A model generated the notes under the pieces. The model did not search any database. It was not told the origin of the DNA and worked only from the letters and a program-made list of their open reading frames with translations. The translations under genes were made by a program, and so were the position numbers. A DNA stretch of 64,000 nt, taken from NCBI RefSeq assembly GCF_022539505.1, contig NC_061510.1, forward strand, positions 228,211,853 to 228,275,852, in the 5' to 3' direction. Position 1 is the first letter of the stretch. Every line of letters starts with the position of its first letter. Source of the DNA: Lolium rigidum. Its lineage: Eukaryota; Streptophyta; Magnoliopsida; Poales; Poaceae. Positions 53,243-64,000 of the stretch are shown piece by piece.

Positions 53243-56000
53243 ATGAAGTGGCGCATGCTGGAGTTCACATTCGGGCGGGCCTCCTCGAGTTCGCCGGCGA
53301 GCGGACGGTGTACGCGCTCGTGCAGAACTTCTACTCCATCGATTTCATCAACGACAACGCGGGCTGCTTCGCCAACGGCGGCATCTTCCCCAAGAACGGC
53401 CGCGTCATCGAGTTCGGCAGCCACCGCATCTACTTCGGCACCGTCCCCGTGCGCCAGCGCCTCTCGCCGGTGCTGGTGGCACCGGACCCGCCAAGATGGC
53501 TCGTGCTGGTCGCGCGCCCGGCAGCGTCGAGGTAATGATGACCGGTGTGGCTGGTGCAGGAAAGGAGGTTGAGGCTGAAGGCGCCGGTCGCGCGGTTTCG
53601 ACCCGTGCGGCTAAGCCACCGCCGGAGCGCGACGCGGCGCAGCGGGAGCATCATCCGCGCCACCGGCAACGCCTCTCCAAACGGCGATGAACGCGCCGGC
53701 AACCCCCATCGCGCGGAACATCGACCCGGCAGCGGCTCAGGCGGAGCTGGAGGCGCAGCGCCTGAGGATACTTGAGAGCGGCAAAGACGTCGTCAAGGCG
53801 CAGCGCGAGCTGAACCTAACCGTACGTGAGTATAACGCTGCCCATGGCTTTGCTTCTGTTAGCGCTCATGCTGCTAGGATACCGGAAAACCGGCTTAAGG
53901 CTCGCAATCTGGATCGGGATTTGCGTAAGGAAGTTCTTACCGGCAAAAGTACCTCTGCATCTGTTAGCATTGTAGAGAAGCCTAAGTACAGCAGTCCGCA
54001 TAAAACAATAAAAGCTGCTAAGGCTGCTGTAGATCTGTGTGATTCGCTTACCGGAGAGGCTCTGGCAAAGCAACAAGAGCGTGTCGAGAGCTGCTAGATG
54101 CTGTAGAGCGAGCGGAACGCCGAGCGGCTGGCTAAGCTGAACAAGGCTATAGCCTCGAAATCCGCGCGTTCAACAAAGAATGCCGGAAGCAAGTCCCGAG
54201 GGCAGGCCTCGTCCCCCCATCCGGACGAGAAGAAAAGAAAAAGAAGTGAACGCACGGCGGATGATCGTGTATGATCCGGTCCTTGCCGGTAAACAAAAAG
54301 CCGGGCAACACGATGCCGGTAGAAAAAGCCAAGGGGCAGAGCGAGGCTGCGCCAAAGAAGGCTATGCCGGAAACAAACATGCCGGTAAACATGAAACCGG
54401 GCAAAACTATCCGGCTGCAAGGGCAGCGTATGATGAAGATGAGGAAGAGATGCCTCCACCGAGGTACCGGCGAGGCAAGGGCCGCGGCACCGGAACGTTA
54501 CGATGAAGCCGATTCTAACGGACCGGCAGCATACCGGAACCCTTTGGGAGAACGCTTGGGAGAGAGATACTTACCGGAACGGGATGCGAGGCACCGTGCG
54601 GATAGAGTATACTTGTCGGAAATGATCGAGGAGGAAGGTCCTCCAGGTCCAAAGTGCTTTGGCCCAAGAATCATGAGAGAAAAACCACCAGTTCGCAACT
54701 TCACGTTGCCCCGAGACACAAAAACGTACGATGGCACTACGAAGCCGGAAGATTGGCTCGCGGATTACGTGACCGCGGTATACGTCGCAGGAGGCGGAGG
54801 AACCGTAGCAGGAGGAGGAAACCGGCGTTGGGCCGTGAGGATCATACCATCGTTTCTGGTTGGACCGGCAAGAATCCGGCTAAACAACTTGCCGGCGAGG
54901 AAGCATAAATGGCTGGCTGGATTTTGAGGAGGCTTTTGTGAGCAATTTCAGCAGCACCTATCGGAGGCCAAACGGGCCGCGGCAGCTTGCTCTGTGTGTG
55001 CAGCGCCGAACGAAACAGACCGGGATTATCTGGCCCGGTGGAACACCACAAGGAACTCTTGTGAAGGAGTAATCGAGGCACAGGCCATTGCTTGGTTCAG
55101 CAGTGGGTGCAAAAGAGGTTCGCCGTTGTGGCAAAAGCTGCAGCGGAACATGCCGACAACGTTGGCGGAGATGATACGTGTGGCGGATAACTATGCGTTG
55201 GGAGACCCAACGCAGCCGGCAGTACAACCTCGAGCCGGAACGAGCAACGCCAAGAGCAACACCGGGACAACCGGAACAACAAGAGGAGGGAAGATTTCCG
55301 GATCGAAGGTATGGCCCGCAGCAAGTAGGCTGCTGTGCAGGAAGACTCTGATGCCAGTGGCAGCCAGAGGCAGAGAACCGGATCGCAGCCATGGGCGGGT
55401 CCAAAGAAACAGTGGGTGGAAAAGAAACCCTGGGTCCAGAAAAGAAACTGGCAAGAACCCGCAAAGTACACCATGGAAGCTGCCATGGATCAACCTTGCC
55501 GGTGGCACACACCGAATCCGGCACACCCGTCAAACCATCTGACGAAGGATTGTACCTGGACCAAGTACTTGATGGAAAAAGGGGCGGTAAAAGATGCCCA
55601 AGGGCGAGGAGGCAATGCAATGATGCCACCACCGGGCATGCCGCGGCAGCAACGGCTACCGCCGCCACCACCGCTTACCGGACCAAATGCTGTACCGGTG
55701 CAGCCAAACCAGCAGCAGTACCGGCAGGTTAACCGGGTGGAGCAAGATGATAACCAACTACCTCCACCGCCACCTTTAGGCCGGAATGTTTACGAAGACC
55801 CACATGTATGCTGTGTTGTTTTTGTCATCGAGCCGACGGACGAGGCAAAGTCTACATCGCCGCTCCATGGAAGTAAATGCCGTGATGCCGGCGGTGCCCA
55901 AATACATGCTTGTGGTCCAACCAGGAAATTGCTTGGTCGATCAAGGATCACCCCAAGATCATGCCGAATCCGGGTGGATATGCTCTTGTTGTGGACCCAA
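53243..56000 (+). pseudogene. Tat element B gag region, frameshifted
   Basis: Coding text spread over several frames: 53243-53535 (a 5' leader ORF-like segment), 53687-54097 (MNAPATPIARNID, Ala/Glu-rich helical), 54271-54927 (FTLPRDTKTYDGTTKPEDWL, the usual gag entry, followed by a Gly-rich insertion), 54994-55542 (NETDRDYLARWNTTRNSCEG, the Retrotrans_gag core) and 55335-56006 (Pro/Gln-rich plus a CTWTKYL-type nucleocapsid remnant). gag forms the particle. The breaks suggest decay. Confidence 0.7.
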
Positions 56001-56030
56001 TCATGAAAGGGCCACAAACTCGAGTGAAGT

Positions 56031-56660
56031 TCAGCAAAGTGCTTGATAGACAATGGCGATAGCATCAACATCATGTACAAGCATACCATGCATACGCTGG
56101 GCATAACAGAAAACATGCTTCAGCCGACCCGCACGACGTTCCACGGGATTGTTCCTGGCTTGTCCTGTGCCCCGATAGGAAGAGTTCGGGTGGACGTGGC
56201 ATTTGGAGGACGTGACAATTGCCGGGTGGAAAATCTGGAGTTTGAGGTGGTGGATCTAGACAGTCCCTACCATGCATTGCTGGGGAGACCGGCATTGGCA
56301 GCTTTCATGGCCTCGACCCACACGGCGTATCTCAAGATGAAGATGCCGGGACCTCGTGGACCACTAACTGTGGTGGGAAACTATAAGGTCTCACTGGAAA
56401 CTGCATCTGCCGGATCAAACCTAGCGGAATCGCTGGTGATCGCGGAGGAAAAGAAAAGGATGCAAACAGCCGTTGCGCTGGCTCAGTCCTCACAGCTGAG
56501 CTTAGCGGCAATGAGTGCAAGTCTGAGCGCTCCGGCATTCAAGCCAACAAATGAGACAAAGGACATTGTGCTTGGATCCGGCCTACCCGGAGCGCACCGT
56601 TCGTATCGGTGCCGGCCTCGATCAAGCATAGGAAAGCGCGCTCGTCGGCTTCCTCCGTGA
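56031..56660 (+). pseudogene. Tat element B aspartic protease region
   Basis: The active-site segment reads LIDNGDSINIMYKHT, where Tat proteases usually have D-G-G-S. The flap and second-domain segments follow (YHALLGRPALAAFMA). The variant after the catalytic Asp and a later frame change at about 56640 suggest inactivity. The protease would mature the gag-pol polyprotein. Confidence 0.65.
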
Positions 56661-58107
56661 GAATCGGAATATCTTTGCACGGTCAACGCGAAGATTTGGT
56701 AGGTGTTCCGAGGGAGCTGGCTGAGCACTCCTTGAACGTTCGAAAAGATGCCAAGCCGGTGCGACAACCCTTGCGCCGGTTCGCTGAAGATAGAAGAAAG
56801 ATCATAGGAGAAGAGGTAACCAAACTACTTGTTGCCAAATTCATTGTGGAGGTCACGCACACAGAGTGGCTGGCCAACCCGGTGATGGTTGAAAAGAAGA
56901 AAGATGAGAACCTGGAGGCAAAAGCTCCCAAGGTGTGGCGCATGTGCATCGACTACACCAACCTCAACAAAGCTTGCCCAAGAGACCCTTTTCCTTTGCC
57001 ACGAATCGATCAAGTGATTGATTCAACCGGCTAGGTGTGAGTTGTTGTCCTTCCTGGATGCCTATTCCGGTTTCCACCAGATTCCCTTGAAAAAGGAAGA
57101 TCAAATAAAAACTGCGTTCATTACCCCGCACGGGGCTTACCTGCTATATCACTATGCCTTTTGGTTTGCGCAACGCTGGTGCAACGTACCAGCGCTGTAT
57201 GCAAAAATGCTTGTTTGATCAAATCGGAAAGAATGTGCAGGTGTATGTGGATGACATCGTGATAAAAACTAAGGTAAAAGATACCCTGATCGATGATCTC
57301 CGGCAAACATTTGATAACCTAAGGAGGTTCCGGATGAAACTCAATCCGGCAAAATGTACTTTCGGTGTCCCTGCCGGCAAGCTGCTGAGTTTCCTTGTCT
57401 CAAGCCGAGGCATTGAGGTCAATCCGGTAAAGATCCGGGCAATCGAAAGAATGACTATACCACAGGATTTGAAGGACATACAAAAGTTTACCGGAAGCTT
57501 AGCATCGCTAAGCCGATTCATAAGCAGATTGGGAGAAAAGGCCTTGCCATTGTATGCCTTAATGAGAAAATCCGATAAGTTCGTCTGGACCCCTCAGGCA
57601 GACGCAGCATTCAAAGAGCTGAAAACAATGTTAGCTACCGCGCCAATATTGGCTTCGCCGTTGGAAAGAGAACCCATGTTGTTGTACATAGCAGCAACCA
57701 ACCGGGTCGTGAATGTTGTTGTGGTAGTAGAAAGAGAAGAGGAAGGAAAAACCGTCCAGAGGCCGGTATACTACCTGAGCGAGGTGCTCTCCCTCTCAAA
57801 GCAAAACTACCCGCACTTCCAGAAAATGACCTATGGCGTGTTTATGGCCGCCACAAAGCTCAAGCACTACTTCGAGGAACATCCTATGAAGGTGGTGAGT
57901 GAAGCACCCATCTCTGACATCATGTGCAACAAAGACGCCAGCGGCCGGATTGCAAAATGGGCGATCCGGATATCACCATACGTACCGGTGTATGAAAGAA
58001 GAGATGCCATAAAATCACGAGGCTCGGCTGATTTCCTTGTTGATTGGGCAGAGATGCAATACAAACCGCCGGATCGGAAGATAGAGTACTTGGAAAATGC
58101 ACTTTGA
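56660..58107 (+). pseudogene. Tat element B reverse transcriptase and RNase H, frameshifted
   Basis: The RT starts with EEVTKLLVAKFIVEVTHTEW and WRMCIDYTNLNKACPRDPFP, breaks at about 57030 (stop) and at about 57150, and continues with MPFGLRNAGATYQRCM and the catalytic YVDDIVIKT. The connection (FTGSLASLSRFISRLGEKAL) and the first RNase H region (PVYYLSEVLSLSKQNY) are intact to 58107. All RT motifs are visible on their own frames. Confidence 0.88.
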
Positions 58108-58507
58108 TGGATCCAAGCTCAAGGAGGGTGCAGGTGCCGGTGTGGTGCTTACTTCACCAAAAGGAGATCACCTCCGGTATGTTTTGCAAGTACATTTCAG
58201 GGCATCGAACAATGACGCTGAATATGAAGCTTTGATCCATGGGCTTAAGGTCGCAAAAGAAATCGGTGCGCACCGGATCATTTGCTATGGCGACTCAGAT
58301 CTTGTGGTACAGCAGTGTTCCGGAGATTGGGATGCAAAAGATGCCAACATGGCCTCGTACCGGTTTCACGTGCAAAAGATTGCCGGATTCTTCGAAGGTT
58401 GTGAGTTTCACCATGTACCGCGTGCAGAAAATGAAGCTGCGGATGCTTTGTCCAAGATAGGCTCATCCCGACAAGAAATTCCTCCCGGAATAGCTCGGCA
58501 CACCTGA
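58097..58507 (+). pseudogene. Second RNase H (aRNH) domain of Tat element B
   Basis: HFDGSKLKEGAGAGVVLTSP with the first catalytic Asp; NDAEYEALIHGLKVAKEIGA with Glu; YGDSDLVVQQ with Asp; and HHVPRAENEAADALSKIG. The archaeal-type RNase H after the gypsy RNase H is the Tat-lineage mark. It starts in a new frame overlapping the end of the first RNase H ORF by 11 bases. Confidence 0.82.
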
Positions 58508-58568
58508 GAGTACCATCAATCAAGCCAAGTCCCGAGTCGGAATCAATTTTTGTTCGGAGTCACACATT

Positions 58569-59998
58569 GTGCCAATGGATATCGATGGAGGGAACCCGGG
58601 GACTGCTCCGGCGAACCCGGGGACTGTTCCGGCAAGCTCGGGGACTGCCGTGCCCATACCGGAAGAAACGATGCTGGTGGATAGCATGGAGATAGATGCA
58701 CCGGTGTTTTTGGTTCGAGAGATACCGTCATGGGCTAAACCTATTAAGGAGTTCCTAATCAACGGCACCTTGCCGGCCGATGAAAATGAATCAAGGAGAA
58801 TCCAAAGAAGGTCCAAAGCATACACATTCATCAATGGTGAGGTGTACAAGAGAAGCGTCACCGGTGTCCTTCAAAGATGTGTGGAACCGGAAGAAGGGAA
58901 AGAAATGCTTGAGGAGATTCACCAAGGAGAATGTGGGCACCATGCCTCGTCAAGGGCGCTGGTAGCAAAAGTGTTTCGGCATGGGTTTTACTGGCCCACT
59001 GCTTTGGCGAACGCTGAGGATTTGGTAAGGAAATGCAACGGGTGCCAGAGGTACGCCAAGCAAAATCATACCCCGGCGTCCGGTTTAAAGACAATACCGC
59101 TAACATGGCCGTTTGCTTGTTTGGTGCCTTGACATGGTTGGCCCATTTAAGACTGCAAGGAGCGAGCATGACTCACATCTTGGTCATGGTGGACAAGTTC
59201 ACCAAGTGGCTAGAAGTAAAACCTATCGCAAAGTGTGATGGGCATACAGCTGTGAAATTCTTGAAAGATGTCATCTTGCGGTATGGATACCCGCACAACA
59301 TCATCACTGACAATGGAACCAACTTTGCTCAAGGTGAGTTCAAAAGGTTCTGTGAAGATAAGAACATCCGGTTGGATTTGTGCTCGGTGGCACACCCACA
59401 AGGCAACGGCCAAGTGGAAAGAATGAATGCTTTGGTACTCTCCGGTATCAAACCCAGACTCATTGACGCAGTGGAAAAGGCACCGGGGTGTTGGCTTGAT
59501 GAGATACCATCAGTGCTGTGGAGTATAAGAACAACCCCAAACCGGTCTACCGGATACACTCCGTTCTTCATGGTCTATGGAGCGAAGCAGATCATACCAA
59601 CCGACATCATCCATGATTCACCAAGAGTACAGCTCTATACTGAGCGGGAGGTCAAAGAGGCCAGAGAAAACGATGTGGACTTGCTAGAAGAAGCAAGAGA
59701 GCTAGCTTTGGCAAGAACAGCCATTTACCAGCAAAACCTCAGACGCTATCATGACCGGAAAGTCAATCCAAGAGTCTTCCGGGAAGGAGATCTTGTGCTT
59801 CGCCTAGTGCAGCGCACTGAAGGCCGGCATAAGCTCTTGCCACCTTGGGAAGGTCCCTTCATTGTAAGCAAGGTGCTTCACAATGATGCATACTACCTAA
59901 TTGATGCACAGGAGTGGAAAAAAGGAAAGGCGGACAAGTCCGGAGAGGAGAGCAAGCGTCCATGGAACATAGCTCTGTTGTGTCCTTTCTACTCTTGA
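58569..59998 (+). pseudogene. Tat element B integrase, frameshifted
   Basis: Zinc-binding HHCC region (HQGECGHHASSRALVAKVF, CNGCQRYAKQNH), a frame change at about 59090-59140, then the catalytic core (MVDKFTKWLEVKPIAK, ITDNGTNF, PQGNGQVERMNALVL) and the C-terminal region (VFREGDLVLRLVQRTEGRHK, LPPWEGPFIV). Stop at 59996-59998. DDE residues are all present. Confidence 0.87.
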
Positions 59999-60057
59999 AG
60001 TGGTGGTGCAAGCAGGGCCAACAGATAAGTCTCAGGCAAATAGTTGATAAGAGGTCA

Positions 60058-63000
60058 TCAGGCAGCGGGGACGTCGGGTGGAGCAGCACCGGCCTCGGCA
60101 TCTTCAGGAGGAGTAGCGTCGGCTTCGGGAGCTTCCGGCGGCACGTCCCCGGCAGCTTCACCTTCATCTCCCTCGTCTTCTTCTTCCTCATCGCTGAGGT
60201 AGTCCTTGACGCCGGGAGGGGTGGGATGAAGGTGCGGACCTCAGCATATTCGGCAAGCCGGTATGCCCGGTCCTGCCGCTTCGCGGTGAGCGCTGGGTCG
60301 GTGTCCGTGGGAGCATCCGTGCGCACGCCCTGAAGAGCGTCCAGATCAAAAGCAGGATACCATGAGCACGCGGAGCGCAGCGCCGTGTCAGCTCCGGCGC
60401 GAGCCGCGGAACATTGCCACTCGCGGATCCGGTGCCCGGCATCCTTGAGCCGGTTGGCGGTGAGCGTGATGTTCTCCGGCAGCTCCTCCTCAGGCCATAA
60501 CACCTTGAAGATCTGGATGGCGGCGGTTGGCAGGTCGACAAGAAGCCGGTCGACGCAACGCATATGTTGGACCCGCGGCGAGAGGGCGACAAGATAGTCG
60601 TACCCGTCCCGGGCGCATCCATGTTGGGGAACTCCCGCGCAATCCGGTCCTCCCTTACTTTCTTCACAGCATAGGACTGGGATTCCGGGAAGTGCTCTAC
60701 AGGAAGAAAGAAAAAACATAAACACAAGACACCGGAAAAGAGTATGTCGGAAAAGAAAGGAACAAAGATATATCTTCAAAAGGAAAAAAGCTTGTAAGCA
60801 AAAGAAGGGACAAGGCAAAGACTTACGGAGGGCTAGCGCATCTATTTTCATAACCAACCGATCGTACTCCCGGTGATCGGTGGTCATGGTATCAATAAGG
60901 CGCTCCGCTGCCTTCCGCGCCTTCCTTTCCTCCTCCAGTTCTGCCGTCAAGACGGTGTTGGCGTTCGTGGAGTCCTCCACAACCTCCGCCAGCCTGGCCT
61001 CCGCTGCAACCCGGGCATCCTTCAAAGCTTGCTCATGCCGGAGCGCGGCTTGTATGGCCTGCTCCTTGAGCTCCCCCAGGGCGGTCTTCTGGGCCTCCAG
61101 CGCCTCGTTGTGCTCCTTGAGGAGCTGCTCCTTCTCGCCTAAATACCAAAAAGAAAAGTCTTAGCAAGCAGCACTAGATCGAATGAAAAAAGGAAAGGGT
61201 CGGCGAGAAAAAGAAAGAATGGTACCTTGAAGCTTGGCAACACTGGGCCTTCGGGGCCTCGAGGCTAGCTCCGGAACAAGCTGTTAAACGAAAAGTGCGT
61301 AAGTACCAAGAAAAGAAACATTCCGGAAAAAAGATGCCGGAGGCAAGAGAAACGAACCTTGGCAGTGGCTGTGGGCCTCAGCAAGCTCCCGATGCTCCCA
61401 CAAAAGCTCCTCGAAGAGCTGCTTCCGGGTGTCAGCAGTGCTCTATTCAAAGAAAGGTAGTTGTGAGAAAGAAACAAAGTTTCAACCCGAAACTCGGGGA
61501 CTGGCAGCGCCGGTGTCATGCTAGGTTTTTAAACTAAGTTGTGTGCTAAGAGGAAGGTGTTTAACCCGAAACTCGGGGACTGGCAGTGCCGGTTTCACGC
61601 TAAGTTTTAAGTTAAAGTTTTGCGCCAAGAGCTGCGCTCTCATCACGAAACTCGGGAACTGGCAGTGCCGGTTTCACGCTAAGTTTTAAGTTAAAGTTTT
61701 GCGCCAAGAGCTGCGCTCTCACCACAAAACTCGGGGACTGGCAGTGCCGGTTTCACGCTAAGTTTTAAGTTAAAGTTTTGCGCCAAGAGCTGCGCTCTCA
61801 CCACAAAACTCGGGGACTGGGAGAATAGATAAGATCCGGAAAGAAAAAGAAACCGGCATCAACAGGAATTATGAAAGAGGGTTAGCAGTACTTACCACCA
61901 CATTGTTGGTAGCATCGTACCAAGCACTGTCGAACTCTTTCACGGCGCGTTTAACACGCGTGAAGTGTTCTTCAGTGGACCGAGCCCCGGCAGGATCCGG
62001 CGCAGGAAGGCGGTCCTTCCCCGGGCCGCGGGTTGAGGCGGAGATATCCGCCTCGTTCCACTTACGGGCATAGGGGAGGAGGTGCCCCAAGTCCTTGCCC
62101 GCGCGCTTCGGTTCAACGATCCGACCTAGGAGGCCGGTGGGCTTGTCTGTGCAACGAGCGCGGCGGGGCTGACGTGCAGCACCACATCTCCTGAACCACC
62201 AGAGGTGCCGCCCTCCACAGCCTTGCCGCGGGAAGCCCCGGGCTTTAGAAAAGTGGTGATCTTGGGGGTCTTGGACGGCACCGGCTGCTTGGCCGCGGAA
62301 GGTCCTTGGCTGGGCGGCGGTGTCGGCGTGGCCTCAGGAGGAGGAATAAAGACCGGTGCGGAAGCATCCGGCGCGGTAGGGGAAGAGTTTGGCTTCTTCT
62401 TCTTCTTCTTCGGGGAAGAGGGAACCAGAGGTTCCGCCCGCCCGGCATCAGTTTGGCCGGCGCCGATGTTCTTGGCGCCGGTGTCTTGGGTCTCTCGGAG
62501 GGGAGGTAGAGTCCTCCTCCGCGCGGTGATCTGGAGGTGTTGGGGCCGCGCGCCCCGAACTTGCAGTGCCGCCCGAAGGGGAGGCAGAGGTGTTGCCGGC
62601 ACCAGATGGTGCCGGACTTGAGTGAGGAGGAGGAGTTGAAGTCCTCGCGGAGCCGGCGGAGCCCGGCGAGGCCGGCCGAGCCAAGCTCAAGTGCGAGGGC
62701 TGAAAGAAAGGAAAAGGAGAACGAGTTGGAAAAAAGCAACCGGAGAAGAATTCGGTGGAAACAAAGAAAGTATAAAAAGAGATAAAACTTACCGGAAGAC
62801 ATCGGCATCCGCCTGCGCTTGTAGCGCTTGGTGCCGACCTGCTTCCCGCCGATGACCTCGGTCCGAGGGCGCTTGCCGGAAGAGGCACGGGCTGGGGCCG
62901 GCATCGGCAGCCGGAGGATCACTCTTCTGGCCTTCGGCCATAAGGTTGTCCAGGAACTCGTCCCCCACCTCAGCTTGCAGCGGAGGCACGTGCTCGTGGA

Positions 63001-64000
63001 CCTGTGGTTTGTTGCTGACTGAGGGAATGTCTACAGAAGTGAAGTAGCAAAAGAGTATAAGAGAACGAATGGAAAAGCTACCTCAAGTGTGGTCAAGTCA
63101 TCAGACGAACCAGCGGGCTCCGGCGGAGACTTGCCGAGGCGGGAAGATGCGAGTCCGGCCCATCCTCAGATCCGGCCAATGAATGACGGGATCCGGATCG
63201 TACTTGTCCAAGGGCCTCTTACGGGACGGGGCCTCGCCGGTCCGAATCAATCCGGGGAAGCGGGCCTTGGCACTGAAAGCAAAGGAAAAAAGAAAGGTTA
63301 GACACTAGCACGAAAGTTACCGGTAACACGACCCGAGCCGCATATCTTCTTACATCTTTGGACGGAGGGTTCCTGGCACTAAGAGGGCAAAGGCCCCACT
63401 CCCAATCATCCGGCATGTCCGTTTGGCAGATTTGGCCCGCCTTTAGGACCACGTCCTCCTTGCTCAAAGCCAAGCCGGTGATCTTGGTGGGATCGCCGGG
63501 GCCGTACATCTCACTAATTTTGTGAGCGCGCTGCTGAAGGGGAAGCACCGGCGGGCGATGAAGGCACGGATGATATCGTCGGAGCAGATCTTGGTGTCCC
63601 TCATCAACCCCTGCATGAAGCGCACCACCCGGTTCGTCTCGGTGTGATCCCTTCCGGGGTTGTACTGCCAGTTGGTCTTGGCGGGTGGCGCCGGGTTGAA
63701 CGCCGGCAAGTTGATGAGGTCCTCGTCGCCCGCGTTCTTCACATAGAAGAACGTCGTATGCCACAAGCGGCAAGACTCGAGGCCGTTGAACTTAAAAAAG
63801 GGGCTCCCTTGGCGGGAGCCGATAATACAGGACCCGCATTGAACGGGGGGTTTGGGCTTAGGAATGTCCTTGCCCTGGACCGAATTGATCCGAAGGGAGA
63901 AAAAGCGGGCAAACGTCTCGCGAGCGGGACGGATGCCAATGTAGCCCTCCATGAAGGCCACAAAGCAAGAAAGATAAAAAACGGCGTTGCGGGGAGATGA
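60058..64000 (-). CDS. Antisense accessory gene of Tat element B (multi-exon, 5' end beyond window)
   Basis: Stop at 60060-60058 (tail DVPAA), 60 bp from the pol stop and convergent with it. The C-terminal exon encodes YLVALSPRVQHMRCVDRLL, RLKDAGHRIREWQCSAARAG and an acidic DDEEEEDEG-type tail. Upstream exons hold a coiled coil (about 60830-61140), a short exon ADTRKQLFEELLWEHRELAE (61370-61440), an exon with RVKRAVKEFDSAWYDATNNV (61895-62160), a Pro-rich exon with KKKKKK (62390), a basic exon (KRYKRRRMP, about 62810), a RPLDKYDPDPVIHW-type exon (63200) and a 63350-64000 exon including CFVAFMEGYIGIRPARETF. The frame at 63975 is intact here, unlike in A. The PF04195-like N-terminus lies beyond 64000. 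Confidence 0.65.
61485..61822. repeat. Minisatellite in antisense-gene intron, element B
   Basis: Four full units and one partial unit of about 78-80 bp, starting near 61485, 61564, 61643, 61722 and 61802, collinear with 38911-39247 in element A. Confidence 0.8.

Larger units (their letters stand above)
52506..64000 (+). mobile_element. Tat-type Ty3/gypsy element B (3' end beyond window)
   Basis: 5' LTR, PBS, gag, protease, RT, RNase H, a second (archaeal-type) RNase H, integrase, and a convergent antisense gene. The integrase after RNase H marks Ty3/gypsy; the extra RNase H and the antisense gene mark the Tat lineage (Grande/RIRE2-like). By comparison with element A, about 1.3 kb plus a 0.7-kb LTR should lie beyond 64000, for a total of about 13.5 kb. 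gag and pol carry several frame changes. Confidence 0.9.

Overview
The window looks like nuclear DNA of a grass (Poaceae; the exact genus cannot be named). The reasons are intronless, GC-rich GRAS genes of the LISCL type, a split nuclear gene with a predicted plastid-targeted product, Stowaway-like and hAT-like MITEs, LINE tails, a Sirevirus-type copia element, a Tat-type gypsy element with an antisense gene, and a very long-LTR gypsy relic. One 100-N assembly gap lies at 37339-37438.

Layout. 1-34136 is a same-strand tandem array of six GRAS transcription-regulator copies: a 5'-truncated copy at 1-930, three intact copies at 2120-4063, 5021-6982 and 8183-10144, then about 18.7 kb of nested transposons, an intact copy at 28830-30749, and a frameshifted copy at 32263-34136. 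Flanking DNA was duplicated along with the genes. The first two copies keep the Asp of the VHIID motif; the other four have His there.

The 10.1-28.8 kb interval holds a 5'-truncated LINE with target-site duplication, a hAT-like MITE, another MITE-like unit, a relic of GRAS 5' flank, a LINE-like element split by a 12-kb minus-strand Sirevirus (13195-25165), another LINE tail, a TIR-bounded GC-rich element and a third LINE tail. The Sirevirus has near-identical LTRs, PBS, repeated polypurine tracts, gag, pol and a downstream env-like gene. All three reading frames are broken.

At 35769-37055 (minus) is a five-exon YidD-like gene, the only clearly non-repetitive gene outside the GRAS array.

37439-64000 is retrotransposon territory. 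A 3' part of a Tat-type Ty3/gypsy element (A) ends in an LTR at 43478. A long-LTR, LARD-like gypsy relic (43479-52505) follows, and then a second Tat element of the same family (B), which starts with its 5' LTR at 52506 and runs off the window end. Both Tat copies carry, downstream of pol and on the opposite strand, a multi-exon gene with a 'putative gypsy type transposon' (PF04195-like) domain, its own TATA box and an intronic minisatellite.

The GRAS proteins are expected to act in the nucleus as transcriptional co-regulators and the YidD-like protein at the thylakoid or inner envelope membrane. Everything else is mobile DNA. No feature names and functions here were checked against databases; they rest on reading the translated sequence.
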